From: Simmondsia chinensis
Taxonomy: Eukaryota; Streptophyta; Magnoliopsida; Caryophyllales; Simmondsiaceae
Direction: 5' to 3'
NCBI GenBank assembly: GCA_018398585.1
Contig: JAGTTD010000003.1
Span: 6,022,637-6,086,636, forward strand
Length of the DNA stretch: 64,000 bases
Numbering within the stretch: position 1 is the stretch's first letter; every line of letters starts with the position of its first letter. The position numbers and the translations under genes were made by a program. A model generated the notes under the pieces. The model worked only from the letters and a program-made list of their open reading frames with translations, had not been told where the DNA came from and did no database searches. Below, in pieces: positions 54,928 to 64,000 of this stretch.

Positions 54928-57900
54928 TCACTCCTGCAGAAGCTGCGAGTGGCGATGAGCACGGCGAAGTGTAGGAGCAGCAATCAGACGACTGCAGGCC
55001 AATCTTGTGATTTCCTCAATGATGACTGCAAAAGGCCTGGACTGGGACCGATGAATCCTCAGGTTACGCTCATACCTGAGGATGTAAACCATAGCAGAGA
55101 AACAAAGGCGGGCAAGAATTCGATCCACCTCGCAGCCACGAAGCCTGGTAGCAGCCCACTGAACCAGCTCGCGCCATGGAAGCGTGGGCCAAACAAAAGA
55201 GGTGCGAGAGGACACTCTAGACCAAACAGTAGCAGAGTAGCTGCATGTGAAGAAGCGATGGTCACGCGACTCAGCATCTGACCCACACAACATGCAAGTA
55301 GCCCGAACATCCTGCACTCGATGTCTCAGCAGCCTGTCAAATGTCTGTAGACGCTCACACGTGGCAAGCCACAAAATGAAGGAGTGCCTCGGGATGTGAA
55401 GCTGAAACCAAAGGAAATAATGGATGGAGTTCTCCTCCCTCCTACTGCGAATCGTCTCTCATGCCGATCAAGTGGTGAAAACCCCAGATGGGTCGCTCAT
55501 CCATCGTACACTATTAGGTACCCCTGGACGGGGCCTGAAGTCAATAGAATCCCAGATATGAAGCAGCTCCTCAATATCCCATGGGAAACACCACTAATCA
55601 CCCTCTATAATATCTGAAACTCGAGATTCCAAAAGACGACCAGTGAAATGGAGGAGGCAAAAAGTGAACTGCCCCTCCATACGTCCACACGGCAGCCAGT
55701 AATCGGACCACAAAGCAGTGTCCCGGCCATCACCAATGATATGCCGAAAAGCCCTAGCACAAAGTGATTGAACACCAAGAATGCTCTTCCAAGACCATGA
55801 AATCGAACCTCTCGGCTGAATATCCCGGAAGGACTTCTCCTTGAGTCGGTTGGCATGAATCCACCGAGGCCAGAGAGAGTCACGATCGGTTAGTAGAACC
55901 CAAATATGCTTCATGAGAGAAGCTTGGTTCCACTCATGCAGACGCCGAACCCCGAGACCGCCCTCCCTGCAAAGGTAACAAAGATGCTCCCAGGAGACCT
56001 TGGCCCCACCCGGGTCCAGAGAAGCTCCCTTCCAGAGAAAGGCTATAAGAGTCAACTCAATCTTCTTGATCATCAGCATCGGGAGAATGAAGAAAGATGA
56101 CCAGAAGGCCTGAATAGAGAACAGGATCGATCTGATAAGTTGTAAGCATCCGGCATAAGATAAAGCACGAGATGTCCAAAGCTGGATGCGAGCAAGGATG
56201 CGGTCTAAAAGAGGCTTACAATCGATGAACCGAAGCCTCGTCTTGATGAGCGGCACCCCCAAATACCTGACTGGGCATTGACCCAACCGGAAACCCAAAA
56301 CATCAAGAAGTGTCTGCTGAAGCTCAGAGTCAACCCTAGTAATGAAGATGGTGCTCTTTGCTGCATTTGAGGACCCCGATAGTTCCGTAAAACGATCTAA
56401 AGTCTCACGAATAACTGACAAACTGCCCTCATCAGCCGCACTAAAAATCATAAGGTCATCAGCAAAGCATAAGTGCGTAAGGCTGGTACTCTGGCAACGG
56501 GAATGAAAGCGAAACCTCGGATCAGAAGATGCACGGTGATGCAAACCCCGTAAGCCCTCCATGGCAATAACAAAGAGGTAGGGCGAGAGAGGATCCTCCT
56601 GATACCCCTGCTCATACGGAAAAAGCCATCAAGCTCGCCGTTTATGGCAACTGAAAATCTGGCTGTGGAAAGACACTCCCGCACCCATCGAATCATAATC
56701 TCAAGTATACCCATACAATGCATAGCGGTAAGAATGAACTCCCAGCGCATCGTGTCAAAAGCCTTGTGAAGATCAACCTTCAGAGCGCATCGAGGCGAAG
56801 GAGTCTGAAGCTGATAGTCGCGCAGAAGCTCCGGAGCCAACATAATACAATTAGATATCCTCCGCCCAGGAATGAAAGCAGATTGCAAGTCATCAATGAG
56901 TTAAGGAAGAACCCCCTTCAGTCTGTTTGCAATGATCTTAGTGATGCACTTATAGATCACATTGCAATAGGAGATCAGGCAAAAGTCGGCAAAAGTGGAG
57001 GGATTCTTTGGGGATCAAGCTGATAAGAGTGGAGTTCAGGGAGCCAAGCATGTGCCCTAACTGAAAGAAAGACCGGAAAGCCCAAACAACATCACGCCCC
57101 ACCCCGTCCCAAGCCCTCTTAAAATAGAGGGAGGCATAACCATCAGGGTTAGGCCCCCTATCATCACCAGTGGAGAATAGTGCATCTCTCACCTCAACAT
57201 CAGTAACTGAAACAAATAGTGGACGAGCCTGATCCTTAGAAAGAAGGGTCTGAAAGAGCTCCAAAACATCCTCATGAAGCGGCCCACTCGGCTCTGTCAA
57301 TACGTCTTGAAAGTAGGAGACTCCTGCTTTAGAAATCTCACTGTAATCATACGTTCTCCTACCATCAGCACGAATGATAGAAGAGATCCGGCTCCTAGCC
57401 TGCGTATGCATGACAGACTTATGGAAAAACCGGGTGCCCTGATCTCCCGAAGAGAGCCACTAGATGTGAGACTTTTGACGATAGAATGTCTCCTCATCCT
57501 TACACAACCGCCAGTACTCCCAAGACAAACGACGCTCCTCCTCATGAAGTAACAAACTCTCGGGCCCATCATCTAAAGCTCGCTGACCCTCCGTCCAGGC
57601 ATCCCTCGCACCCAAGCCGATATGTGGCTATAATGTTTGGCATTGAGGATCTTCAACTCACCCTTCAAACTTTTCAGCTTCTGAGTGAGCTGAAACATAG
57701 GCGTGCCCTCAATGCTAGTTTCCCAAACCCTCCTCACAGTAGGTAGAGACTCGTCATAGTCTGCCCAAAAGTTAAACAACTTGAAAGGGAGCCGCGATGT
57801 GCGGCACTGTCCAAGGCCTCTAACTACAAAGGGACAATGGCCTTAGCATAACTCTCGTGGAAGGAACTCAACAGATGAGGAAGAATAAGTGCGAAGCTAG

Positions 57901-58501
57901 CCCTCGCTCACCATGCACCAGTCTAGACGCTTCAGAATGAGAGCATCCCCATCTAACCCATTGGACCACAGAACGATAGAATTATGAGCTCAGAATCATG
58001 AACACAGTCCCTCAAGTCATCCATGTGGCCAGGCCAAGAGTCCTGACCACCTGTCTTGTCACTCAGACTGAGGATAGTGTTAAAGTCCCCAAGGAGAATC
58101 CAAGGGTCCCCCTCAAGACCCACGCTGGCTCCTCAAATATACCTCCATAGCTCCCGAAGCTGCCTCGGCTCGTTAAAGCTGTAGACAAATGTAGCAGTGA
58201 AGTCCACATCATCTCGGATATCAGAAACTCGGCAGGTGAGATACTGATCTCCACCCTGTACTCTCACTACATGGTAGAAAGTCGGATCCCATAAAACGAT
58301 GATGCAACACCCACGGGTCACACCCCACTGATAAGAACTGCCACACTTAGCACAGCAGGTAACAGCGGACTCAACAAAAGCAGGGTTGGTCTTGGTCTCA
58401 ACCAAGCCAACTAGACTCAAAAGACTGGAAGAGACCCAGTGACGCACAACACTGATAGTATTGGTGTTATTAAACCCCCTAACATTCTAGCATCCTATCA
58501 T
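54928..58501 (-). pseudogene. LINE ORF2: endonuclease, reverse transcriptase, zf-RVT
   Basis: ATG 58,501 opens MIGC, stop, NVRGFNN; the TAG replaces the usual Trp of WNVRG. The endonuclease continues SLLSLVGLVETKTNPAFV and WGGPWILLGDFNTILS (the GDFN box). RT lies from 57,411 to 55,594: LISLIPKE, RRISNCIMLAPELLRDYQ, LKVDLHKAFDTMRWEFI, and HLCFADDLMIFSAAD with the catalytic FADD. Next are GASLDPGGAKVSWEHLCY and WSDYWLPCGRM. The C-terminal zf-RVT is at 55,374-54,928 (CERLQTFDRLLRHRVQ, CMLCGSDAESRDHRFFTC). The largest open pieces are 322 and 153 codons. At least five frame changes are needed to join the parts. Confidence 0.9.
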
Positions 58502-58515
58502 GGGAAACTGGAGAA

Positions 58516-59956
58516 CTATCGCGAACCCCCATGGCCTTTATGGCCACCACGAGTATCCTGAGCAACCTGAGCACCCCAAGTAGCCTGAACACCCTGAGCA
58601 ACGAAAGCTGCAGTAGAGCGCATAAGACGAACATCTGGAGCAGGGTTGGGAGAAGCATCCGACGTGGACACCTCCCCAGACTGCCGCTCAGCTAGAGGAG
58701 TGAACCGGTTCGGAGACACGATACTAGGAACTGTCTCCGTGGGCCGGCTCTCAACACAAGCAAGAGGCTTATCCATCCCTAAAAGAGCACCCTGAGCCTC
58801 CCCAACCTCCAAAGGAACAAGAGCCCGACTTAGATCCTCCATCGAGCTAGCTTCCTCACCATTAGCAGACGAATCAGCAACAGAATTAGAAGTGTGGGCC
58901 AGTGCAGGGCCCAGCACGGGCTTGATAGTACCCGACCCCAAATTGGGCTCGGGGTGAGCCGCAGGCAAGTCAGGACCCCCACAAACATGTGGCCCACTCT
59001 CTCTCTCCCTACCAACAACTCTCCACTCCTCCACCGGTCTGGCGGCAATAGCCACGCCACCAGCTCTGCCCCCATCAACCGCCGTAACACCCATTGGCAC
59101 CGGTGCCGGCCCCGGCATTGTGAGGCCACCCGAAGTCTCAACACCATTTTTATTTTTAGATTTTTTTTCTTCTTTCTACTCCCAGCACTGGGGCAACATT
59201 ACTAGGAGCTTCCCGAGCAGCAGGAGGCAAACAGTCATGCCCAAACACCATACAAGTCAGACAACGCTTCGGCATTCCTTCACACGTGATACCAAGGCGG
59301 ACCCAAGCACCACACACCTCAATGACGGTCTCCCGTGGCACAGAAGCCGTGGCCCTCACCTCAACACATACCCGAATGTATCCCAAGCGAGTACCCTCAG
59401 CCGTGACTTTGTCCATGAACAAAGGCCTACCAACGGTACTAATAGCATAGCTAATCCCCGCGGGCTTCCAAAGAGACAAAGGAAGACCCAATATCCGGAT
59501 CCAAACAGGAGCAATTTGGCTATCCGTACGCACAGTCAGTCCCTCCTTCCAAAGCTAGAGGGACATGCAAATACCCTTGAGGAACTAAGGACCACCTAAC
59601 AACACGGTCTCGGCTTGTGCCCTAGTGTGAAACCGAAAGTAATAAACTTCTCCATCAGATAGGACACATTCAAGGCCCTTATTCCCCTAGAGAAAGTTAG
59701 CAATCTCCTGGTCACGAAAGTATGCCAACCCCGTGCCAATGAGCCTACCCACCAAACAACGGCCCCATAGATCATTGGCGGAGTCAAGGACCTCATCAGG
59801 GACAACTCCTAAAGGCTTTCCATCAATAAGTATGGGTTCAAAGTATTTCAAGGTGTTCAAATCAGTGGAGCGAACTCGGTCAGCCCAAGTGGTTGCACCC
59901 ACACCACCACTCGCCTGACCCGAACCCCCACCCACAGCATCACGTACCACAGACAT
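58516..59956 (-). pseudogene. LINE ORF1 (DUF4283 and zinc knuckle)
   Basis: ATG 59,956 begins MSVVRDAVGGGSGQASG, then WADRVRSTDLNTLKYFEPIL and DLWGRCLVGRLIGTGLAYF. A frame change leads to RGIRALNVSYLMEKFITFGF and, after another, to APVWIRILGLPLSLW, typical of DUF4283 proteins. A knuckle, RCLTCMVFGHDC, follows at 59,255. The last 200 codons (59,118-58,516) are Pro/Ala/Gly-rich linker. The protein would bind RNA and act as chaperone for the LINE transcript. It is broken by at least three frame changes and stops. Confidence 0.85.
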
Positions 59957-60538
59957 GGTACGAAAATCAATGCAGTAAAGAACAAGGAGAGAAACCCTAG
60001 AAGATTAGGGTTCCAAAGCAACCACCAGCGCCGGCCAACCACACATGCCAAACAACCGGTCGAAAACCGGCCACCAACGCCCAGCAAATACAACAAGCAA
60101 AGGAACCAAGAGGACTTACGTGCGTTTGCTCCAGATCGCATAGTGAAAGAAGCTCGTGAGGAGAGAGAGAACGCAGCTACCACCACCCACCAGCACCAAG
60201 GACCGCCGGACAAACACCAGAAGGACGAGCAGAGAAAGGCGAGCCACCAAGGACGAGACGCCAGCGATGGGCATGCCGAAACAGGGCCCCCACGTCCTAC
60301 ATAAACCACCAGCCGCCACCAAAACCCCAACACCCTCTCTCTTGATTTTCACCCTCCTACGGTCGCCAGAATCACCAGTGGGCACCACCACCATGAAGTG
60401 GAGGCACCGGTGAATGCAGCGCCACCGGACCCACCCTCGTACGGTACCGTAGGAGCCCACACGCTCGTGCCCTAGTGCCTGGCGAAAATCACCCAATCTC
60501 ACGGGCGAAAATCGCCCTTGTCATGCGCCTGTTTTTTT
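59957..60538 (-). other. LINE 5' untranslated region
   Basis: A GC-rich segment between the right target duplication and ORF1. An open frame of 128 codons (60,502-60,116) has no domain and is rich in Val/Arg/Gly, as GC-rich leaders often are. Confidence 0.6.
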
Positions 60539-60558
60539 CTTTTGGTCTTAGTTTCATC

Positions 60559-60880
60559 CCTTAGCCAAAACATAGAACTGAAAGCCCGGAACCACTACAA
60601 GAGAATGCGTGATTATAAATAGAAAAATGTTGACCGCCATTTGCAACATGATGTAGTAGAAAAGATACCTTATATGTTGAAGCATTCAGCTTAGAGAATG
60701 GGTTCTTTTTGGCATTGGCCTTACCAAATCAAGGCATTGAATTTAATGGAAAAAAGATCAGCAGAAAAGTGAAAAAAATTGAAAGAGGAACAATCTGGGC
60801 TAGAAACTTGATGCGGAAGGAAACGTGTAATTGATTAAATGTAACTTGGAATTCACCAAAAGAGAGAAACAAACTAGGAT
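60559..60880. other. AT-rich spacer
   Basis: No gene supported. Confidence 0.4.
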
Positions 60881-60883
60881 TTT

Positions 60884-61100
60884 GTATTAAGTAATGGATA
60901 AATGAGTAATACAAACAGTTGTAGGGAGTATTTATAGGCAAAACAAAGAAATCCTAAAAATGCGATATTACGAAAATGACACTAAGCTAACCCCAAAACA
61001 TAAAAGTTGCTCAAAAATTTTGCATTATGTGATGGATGAATGAGCAATACAATCAACTATGATGAGTATTTATAGGCAAAACAAAGAAACCCTAACTTTC
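60884..61100 (-). repeat. Duplicated promoter-like segment
   Basis: attttgtattaagtaatgga ... gtatttataggcaaaacaaa (60,884-60,960) recurs at 61,014-61,096 with small changes. On the minus strand each copy has gcctataaatact, a TATA box, so this may be a duplicated LTR or gene core promoter. No gene lies downstream. Confidence 0.6.
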
Positions 61101-61944
61101 TGTGGTGAACACTGCCAACACCAAACCCTTGAATTTCTGTGCTCACTCCCATCCTTAGACATCATCGGTATTTCAAGGAAGACCACCTCGGATCGGTTAT
61201 CACATCCACTTCACTCAGATTGAAATCGCATCTACTTCAGCTCTAGATCTTCAACTTCATGTCCTTCTTCCCCCCATTTAGCTTTGTTGTAGACCATGTT
61301 TAAAGTTGGGCGCTATACCTACCTAACTTTGATCATTTTTCATATTTAGACCATGGGATAAAGGATCTTGAACTCTAGAATTTGTCGTACTTCTATTTTT
61401 GTCATACTTTTGGCTTTAGAATGCAGATATTTTGAAATTTTAGGCCTTTATTAGATAATTATTCTAATATTTTAATATATGTAATCAGGCAGCATGAGAT
61501 TTGAAATAAAATTATAACTCATATATACTGCTAAAATAAAGTGAATTTTATGGGAATGTAGCAAATTTTTTACCTGAAATGTTAAATGAGCACATGATCA
61601 AGGGTCTTTTTGTTCATGGGAAAAATGCGATTCTAGGAATTGGTTATCATCTTTTTTGTCGTTTGGTGTGCATTCTCTGACAATGAAGATTTACTTTGTT
61701 ATTATTTCAACAAAATAAGTTTTCATCATTTTTAATTGCTATATAATATTATATATAGAAGTAATCAATTTGAAATCTCGAGATTCAAACATTTATTACA
61801 TATGTAATTTGATGTACCCCTAAGTTTAAAAGTTTATAACCCAAGTACTCTGAAGTTTAGGACTTTATGGATCAGGTATCTTTTGCCAAATCATGTGAAT
61901 TTTAATTGAAAGTTGTTGATGTTGAATATGAGTTTAACAATATA
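61101..61944. other. AT-rich spacer
   Basis: No gene or repeat supported. 61,110-61,290 is slightly richer in C and T, and may be leader sequence of a decayed element. Confidence 0.4.
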
Positions 61945-62090
61945 TACAACAATAACAATAACAACAAACCCAATACCTAGGAGGGCTCCCGTCTAAGCAG
62001 GGTCTTGGGAGGGGGGTAGGATGTACGCAGCCTTACCTCTATGGGGTGTTACCTTAAAGAGAGACTGTGTCCGGAGATCCCTAACCTGAG
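61945..62090 (-). mobile_element. RTE LINE 3' end, reversed
   Basis: acaacaataacaataacaac followed by cctaggagggctcccgtct, gggtaggatgtacgcagcc and cttaccttaaagagag is the reverse of plant RTE 3' ends (compare ggctgcgtacatcaac and gttgttattgttgttgtg at 52,330-52,405). Only the tail is present. Confidence 0.75.
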
Positions 62091-63152
62091 AAGCATAAAA
62101 GTATAAAAGCATCTAAACTTAAGAGCAGAAAAGCAAAAACAAGGGCACAGAGCAAGCTACTAGAAAGCAAAAGTTAGCAAAAGGCATTAAAATGACTCTT
62201 GCCATATCAAGTCAATCAAATAGGCATTCCTAATAGCCTAGGGGTACTAGTTGCTAGCTAAAATGTGTCCCTCAATTATTGGTGAAAATTAGAGAAACTT
62301 TTACGGAAATTCACCATATCTTGACATATGATGTACCTTATTATATATATATATATTAAAATAATAGGGTACTTGGGTAATAAATGCTCAAACTTTAGGG
62401 TGCTAAGAGATAATTTTGCTATTTTATATAGCTTTGATAATTACTTTTATTCTTCTATTATTTTTCATGTATGTTATACTACTACTTATATTATCCATTG
62501 AAACAAATGACGCAAAACCTCAATCATATTTTAATTTTTCTTGAGGAAAATATTTTCCAAAGGAAGACCAATTTCTTGACACTGCTTTTCCCCCTTAACA
62601 AACAGAGCCTAAAATAATAATTACTTCCATGTGGGCATTTTTTGACAAAGTTCCCAAATTTCGACACGAATTCACTGGACTTTTGCTTAGAGTTCCTATA
62701 CATTGTTGAAATTATGTGCCATTTAGTATTTTTTGAAAATCCTTGCAAAATTCTGCCAAATTTTACATTATTATGGCTTAAGCCACATGTATATTGCTGG
62801 AATATAAGCCATGTCAACCTTTTCCGTCAAAATCTATGGAACGAAATGATTTATGCACCTAAATGTCTATTAGGGTATACAAAACATTCGCGGCAGAAAG
62901 GGAATGAATCTCTTTATATTACTAAGATGATAATTAAATATCTACCTTTTCATGATGACATTGAACATAAATTAGTGTATTTACAGTGTTGTTACTCTTT
63001 TATGAAGTAATAAAATGTTGTTATGTACGTTAGGTATATAAATTAGATATAAGATAATATAGGCATCCTACCCTTATGCCATATAACTATTGTGGGATTT
63101 GGAATTACAAGAGATGGCAAAAGCATAATATTTTTAATGAAGATGAAGGTAT
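62091..63152. other. AT-rich region with small frames only
   Basis: Two overlapping frames of 97 and 122 codons on opposite strands (62,524-63,010) have no recognisable motif and no obvious coding bias; I do not call a gene. Confidence 0.35.
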
Positions 63153-63640
63153 ATTAGCATCTCCAACAGGGTATGTAAACTCCTGTTAGAATGATGACTT
63201 AAGCAAATACATATGCCATGAGAGCTCCAATAGGCATTCAAATGCCAAATAAAGATACACGGTCAAGCATAAAAATTTGTTTTTGCCACCCAAAAAAGTG
63301 GATTGCAAGTAGGACGCCTAACTATTTTTTATTGTATTTTATAAATTAAGGGAAGATTTTAATGTATTTTGTTTCCCTATTAATTTCCCTATTAATTGAC
63401 TAATTTATGTGTATTGCATTTCATATTTTTATTGCATATTTGTTTCAATTAAAAATTAATATCATAAATAAATACCTTTTGTTTATAATGTCTATTGATA
63501 ATTTAAATTTGTTATTGAATTAGCTACCTTATTGGAGTGCATAGGTAAACAAATGGTGATGCTGAAAAGGGTATTCAAAATGGGTGAAATGGAAACTTTT
63601 GAATACTTCATTTTAAAGGTCCCATTGGAGATGTTCCTAA
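63153..63640. mobile_element. MITE-like element
   Basis: The left end agcatctccaacagggta and the right end cccattggagatgttcct are imperfect inverted repeats of about 15 bp (gcatctccaa / ttggagatg) around an AT-rich, non-coding centre of about 490 bp. gcatctccaa-type ends are common in plant MITEs. No certain target duplication. Confidence 0.5.
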
Positions 63641-64000
63641 GGGGCCTTCCTAAATGATAAAATCTTTAAACTCAAGTCATTTTATTCAATATACTTAAGG
63701 TAATAATATTGCACTTGCCACTTACTAAAAGAAATATATTAATCTTTAAACTCATGTCACTTTATTCATTATACTTTCGTTAAGTTTTACTGATGTGGCA
63801 TTTGAAAAAACAAATGGATAAAGTAATTTTTGAAATTCAAATTTACATTTAAATATTTTAAAAAAATATTTTTTTATTTTATAAAATATATTTATCAAAG
63901 TCACGTTAAAAAAAAACTAATGGATGTTAACAACTTCCAATTAAAGTGTGACACTAAAAATTTTTGGAAAGTTTAAGTGTGATACTTAAATATTAGAAAA
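63641..64000. other. AT-rich window end
   Basis: tctttaaactcatgtcacttt occurs twice (63,663 and 63,744), a short direct repeat. Nothing else supported. Confidence 0.4.

Larger units (their letters stand above)
54705..60558 (-). mobile_element. Near full-length L1-type LINE with exact 20-bp target duplication
   Basis: The 20-mer cttttggtcttagtttcatc stands at both ends (54,705-54,724 and 60,539-60,558) without mismatch. The element between them (54,725-60,538, 5.8 kb) reads on the minus strand: a GC-rich 5' region, ORF1 with a DUF4283-like RNA-binding part and a zinc knuckle, then ORF2 with endonuclease, reverse transcriptase and a zf-RVT domain. The poly-A tail is reduced to a short T run next to the left duplication. 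The element is full-length in extent but inactivated by stops and shifts. Confidence 0.93.

Noticed and set aside
60116..60502. 128-codon frame upstream of the LINE ORF1
   Set aside because: It lies in the GC-rich LINE 5' region and has no domain or matching start; probably chance.
62524..63010. Overlapping 97- and 122-codon frames on opposite strands
   Set aside because: No motif, no promoter and AT-rich composition; the mutual overlap suggests chance.

Overview
This is nuclear DNA of a flowering plant, most probably a eudicot. The DNA is AT-rich, GT-AG introns can be seen, and almost everything recognisable is a plant transposable element: Ty1/copia, Ty3/gypsy (Tat/Retand-type and chromovirus-type), L1 and RTE LINEs, a Mutator-like remnant, and a ULP1-type gene of the kind often carried by plant transposons. 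I see no convincing intact host housekeeping gene and no bacterial or organellar genes. The species cannot be named from the sequence.

Layout. 0-5.1 kb: a 49-bp minisatellite, two opposed copia fragments, a gypsy integrase fragment, a 66-bp minisatellite and a minus-strand gypsy RNase H fragment broken by GC-rich LTR-like DNA. 5.2-12.9 kb: arrays of a palindrome (consensus TGTGTCGACACA) alternating with a duplicated module made of array, promoter and a Transposase_32-like gene, plus a 498-bp hairpin. 13.3-16.3 kb: a spliced ULP1 protease-like gene on the minus strand. 17.2-22.1 kb: a copia element with a perfect 5-bp target duplication (catgt), followed by a further palindrome array in the opposite orientation. 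24.5-31.1 kb: a decayed chromovirus-type gypsy element with a probable solo LTR inside gag.

31.5-50.9 kb is the centrepiece: one ~19.4-kb Tat/Retand-type gypsy element on the minus strand. Its long terminal repeats are at both ends, with a probable target duplication (cgtat/catat). Gag-pol, with two RNase H domains, reads leftwards. On the opposite strand the element carries a spliced Transposase_28-type additional ORF and an F-box-like gene, each with its own TATA-type promoter, separated by two minisatellites (92 bp and 143 bp). A second, 5.75-kb gypsy element has inserted into the last exon of the additional ORF.

50.9-64 kb: a 5'-truncated RTE LINE, a Mutator-like remnant with 78-bp terminal inverted repeats, a near full-length L1 LINE with an exact 20-bp target duplication, an RTE 3' tail, and AT-rich sequence with a MITE-like element.

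How it fits together: this is a nest of insertions in silent chromatin. Many stop codons are the kind produced by cytosine deamination (CAG to TAG, CGA to TGA, CAA to TAA), as expected of methylated repeats. Few frames are open, and none of the retroelements looks autonomous.
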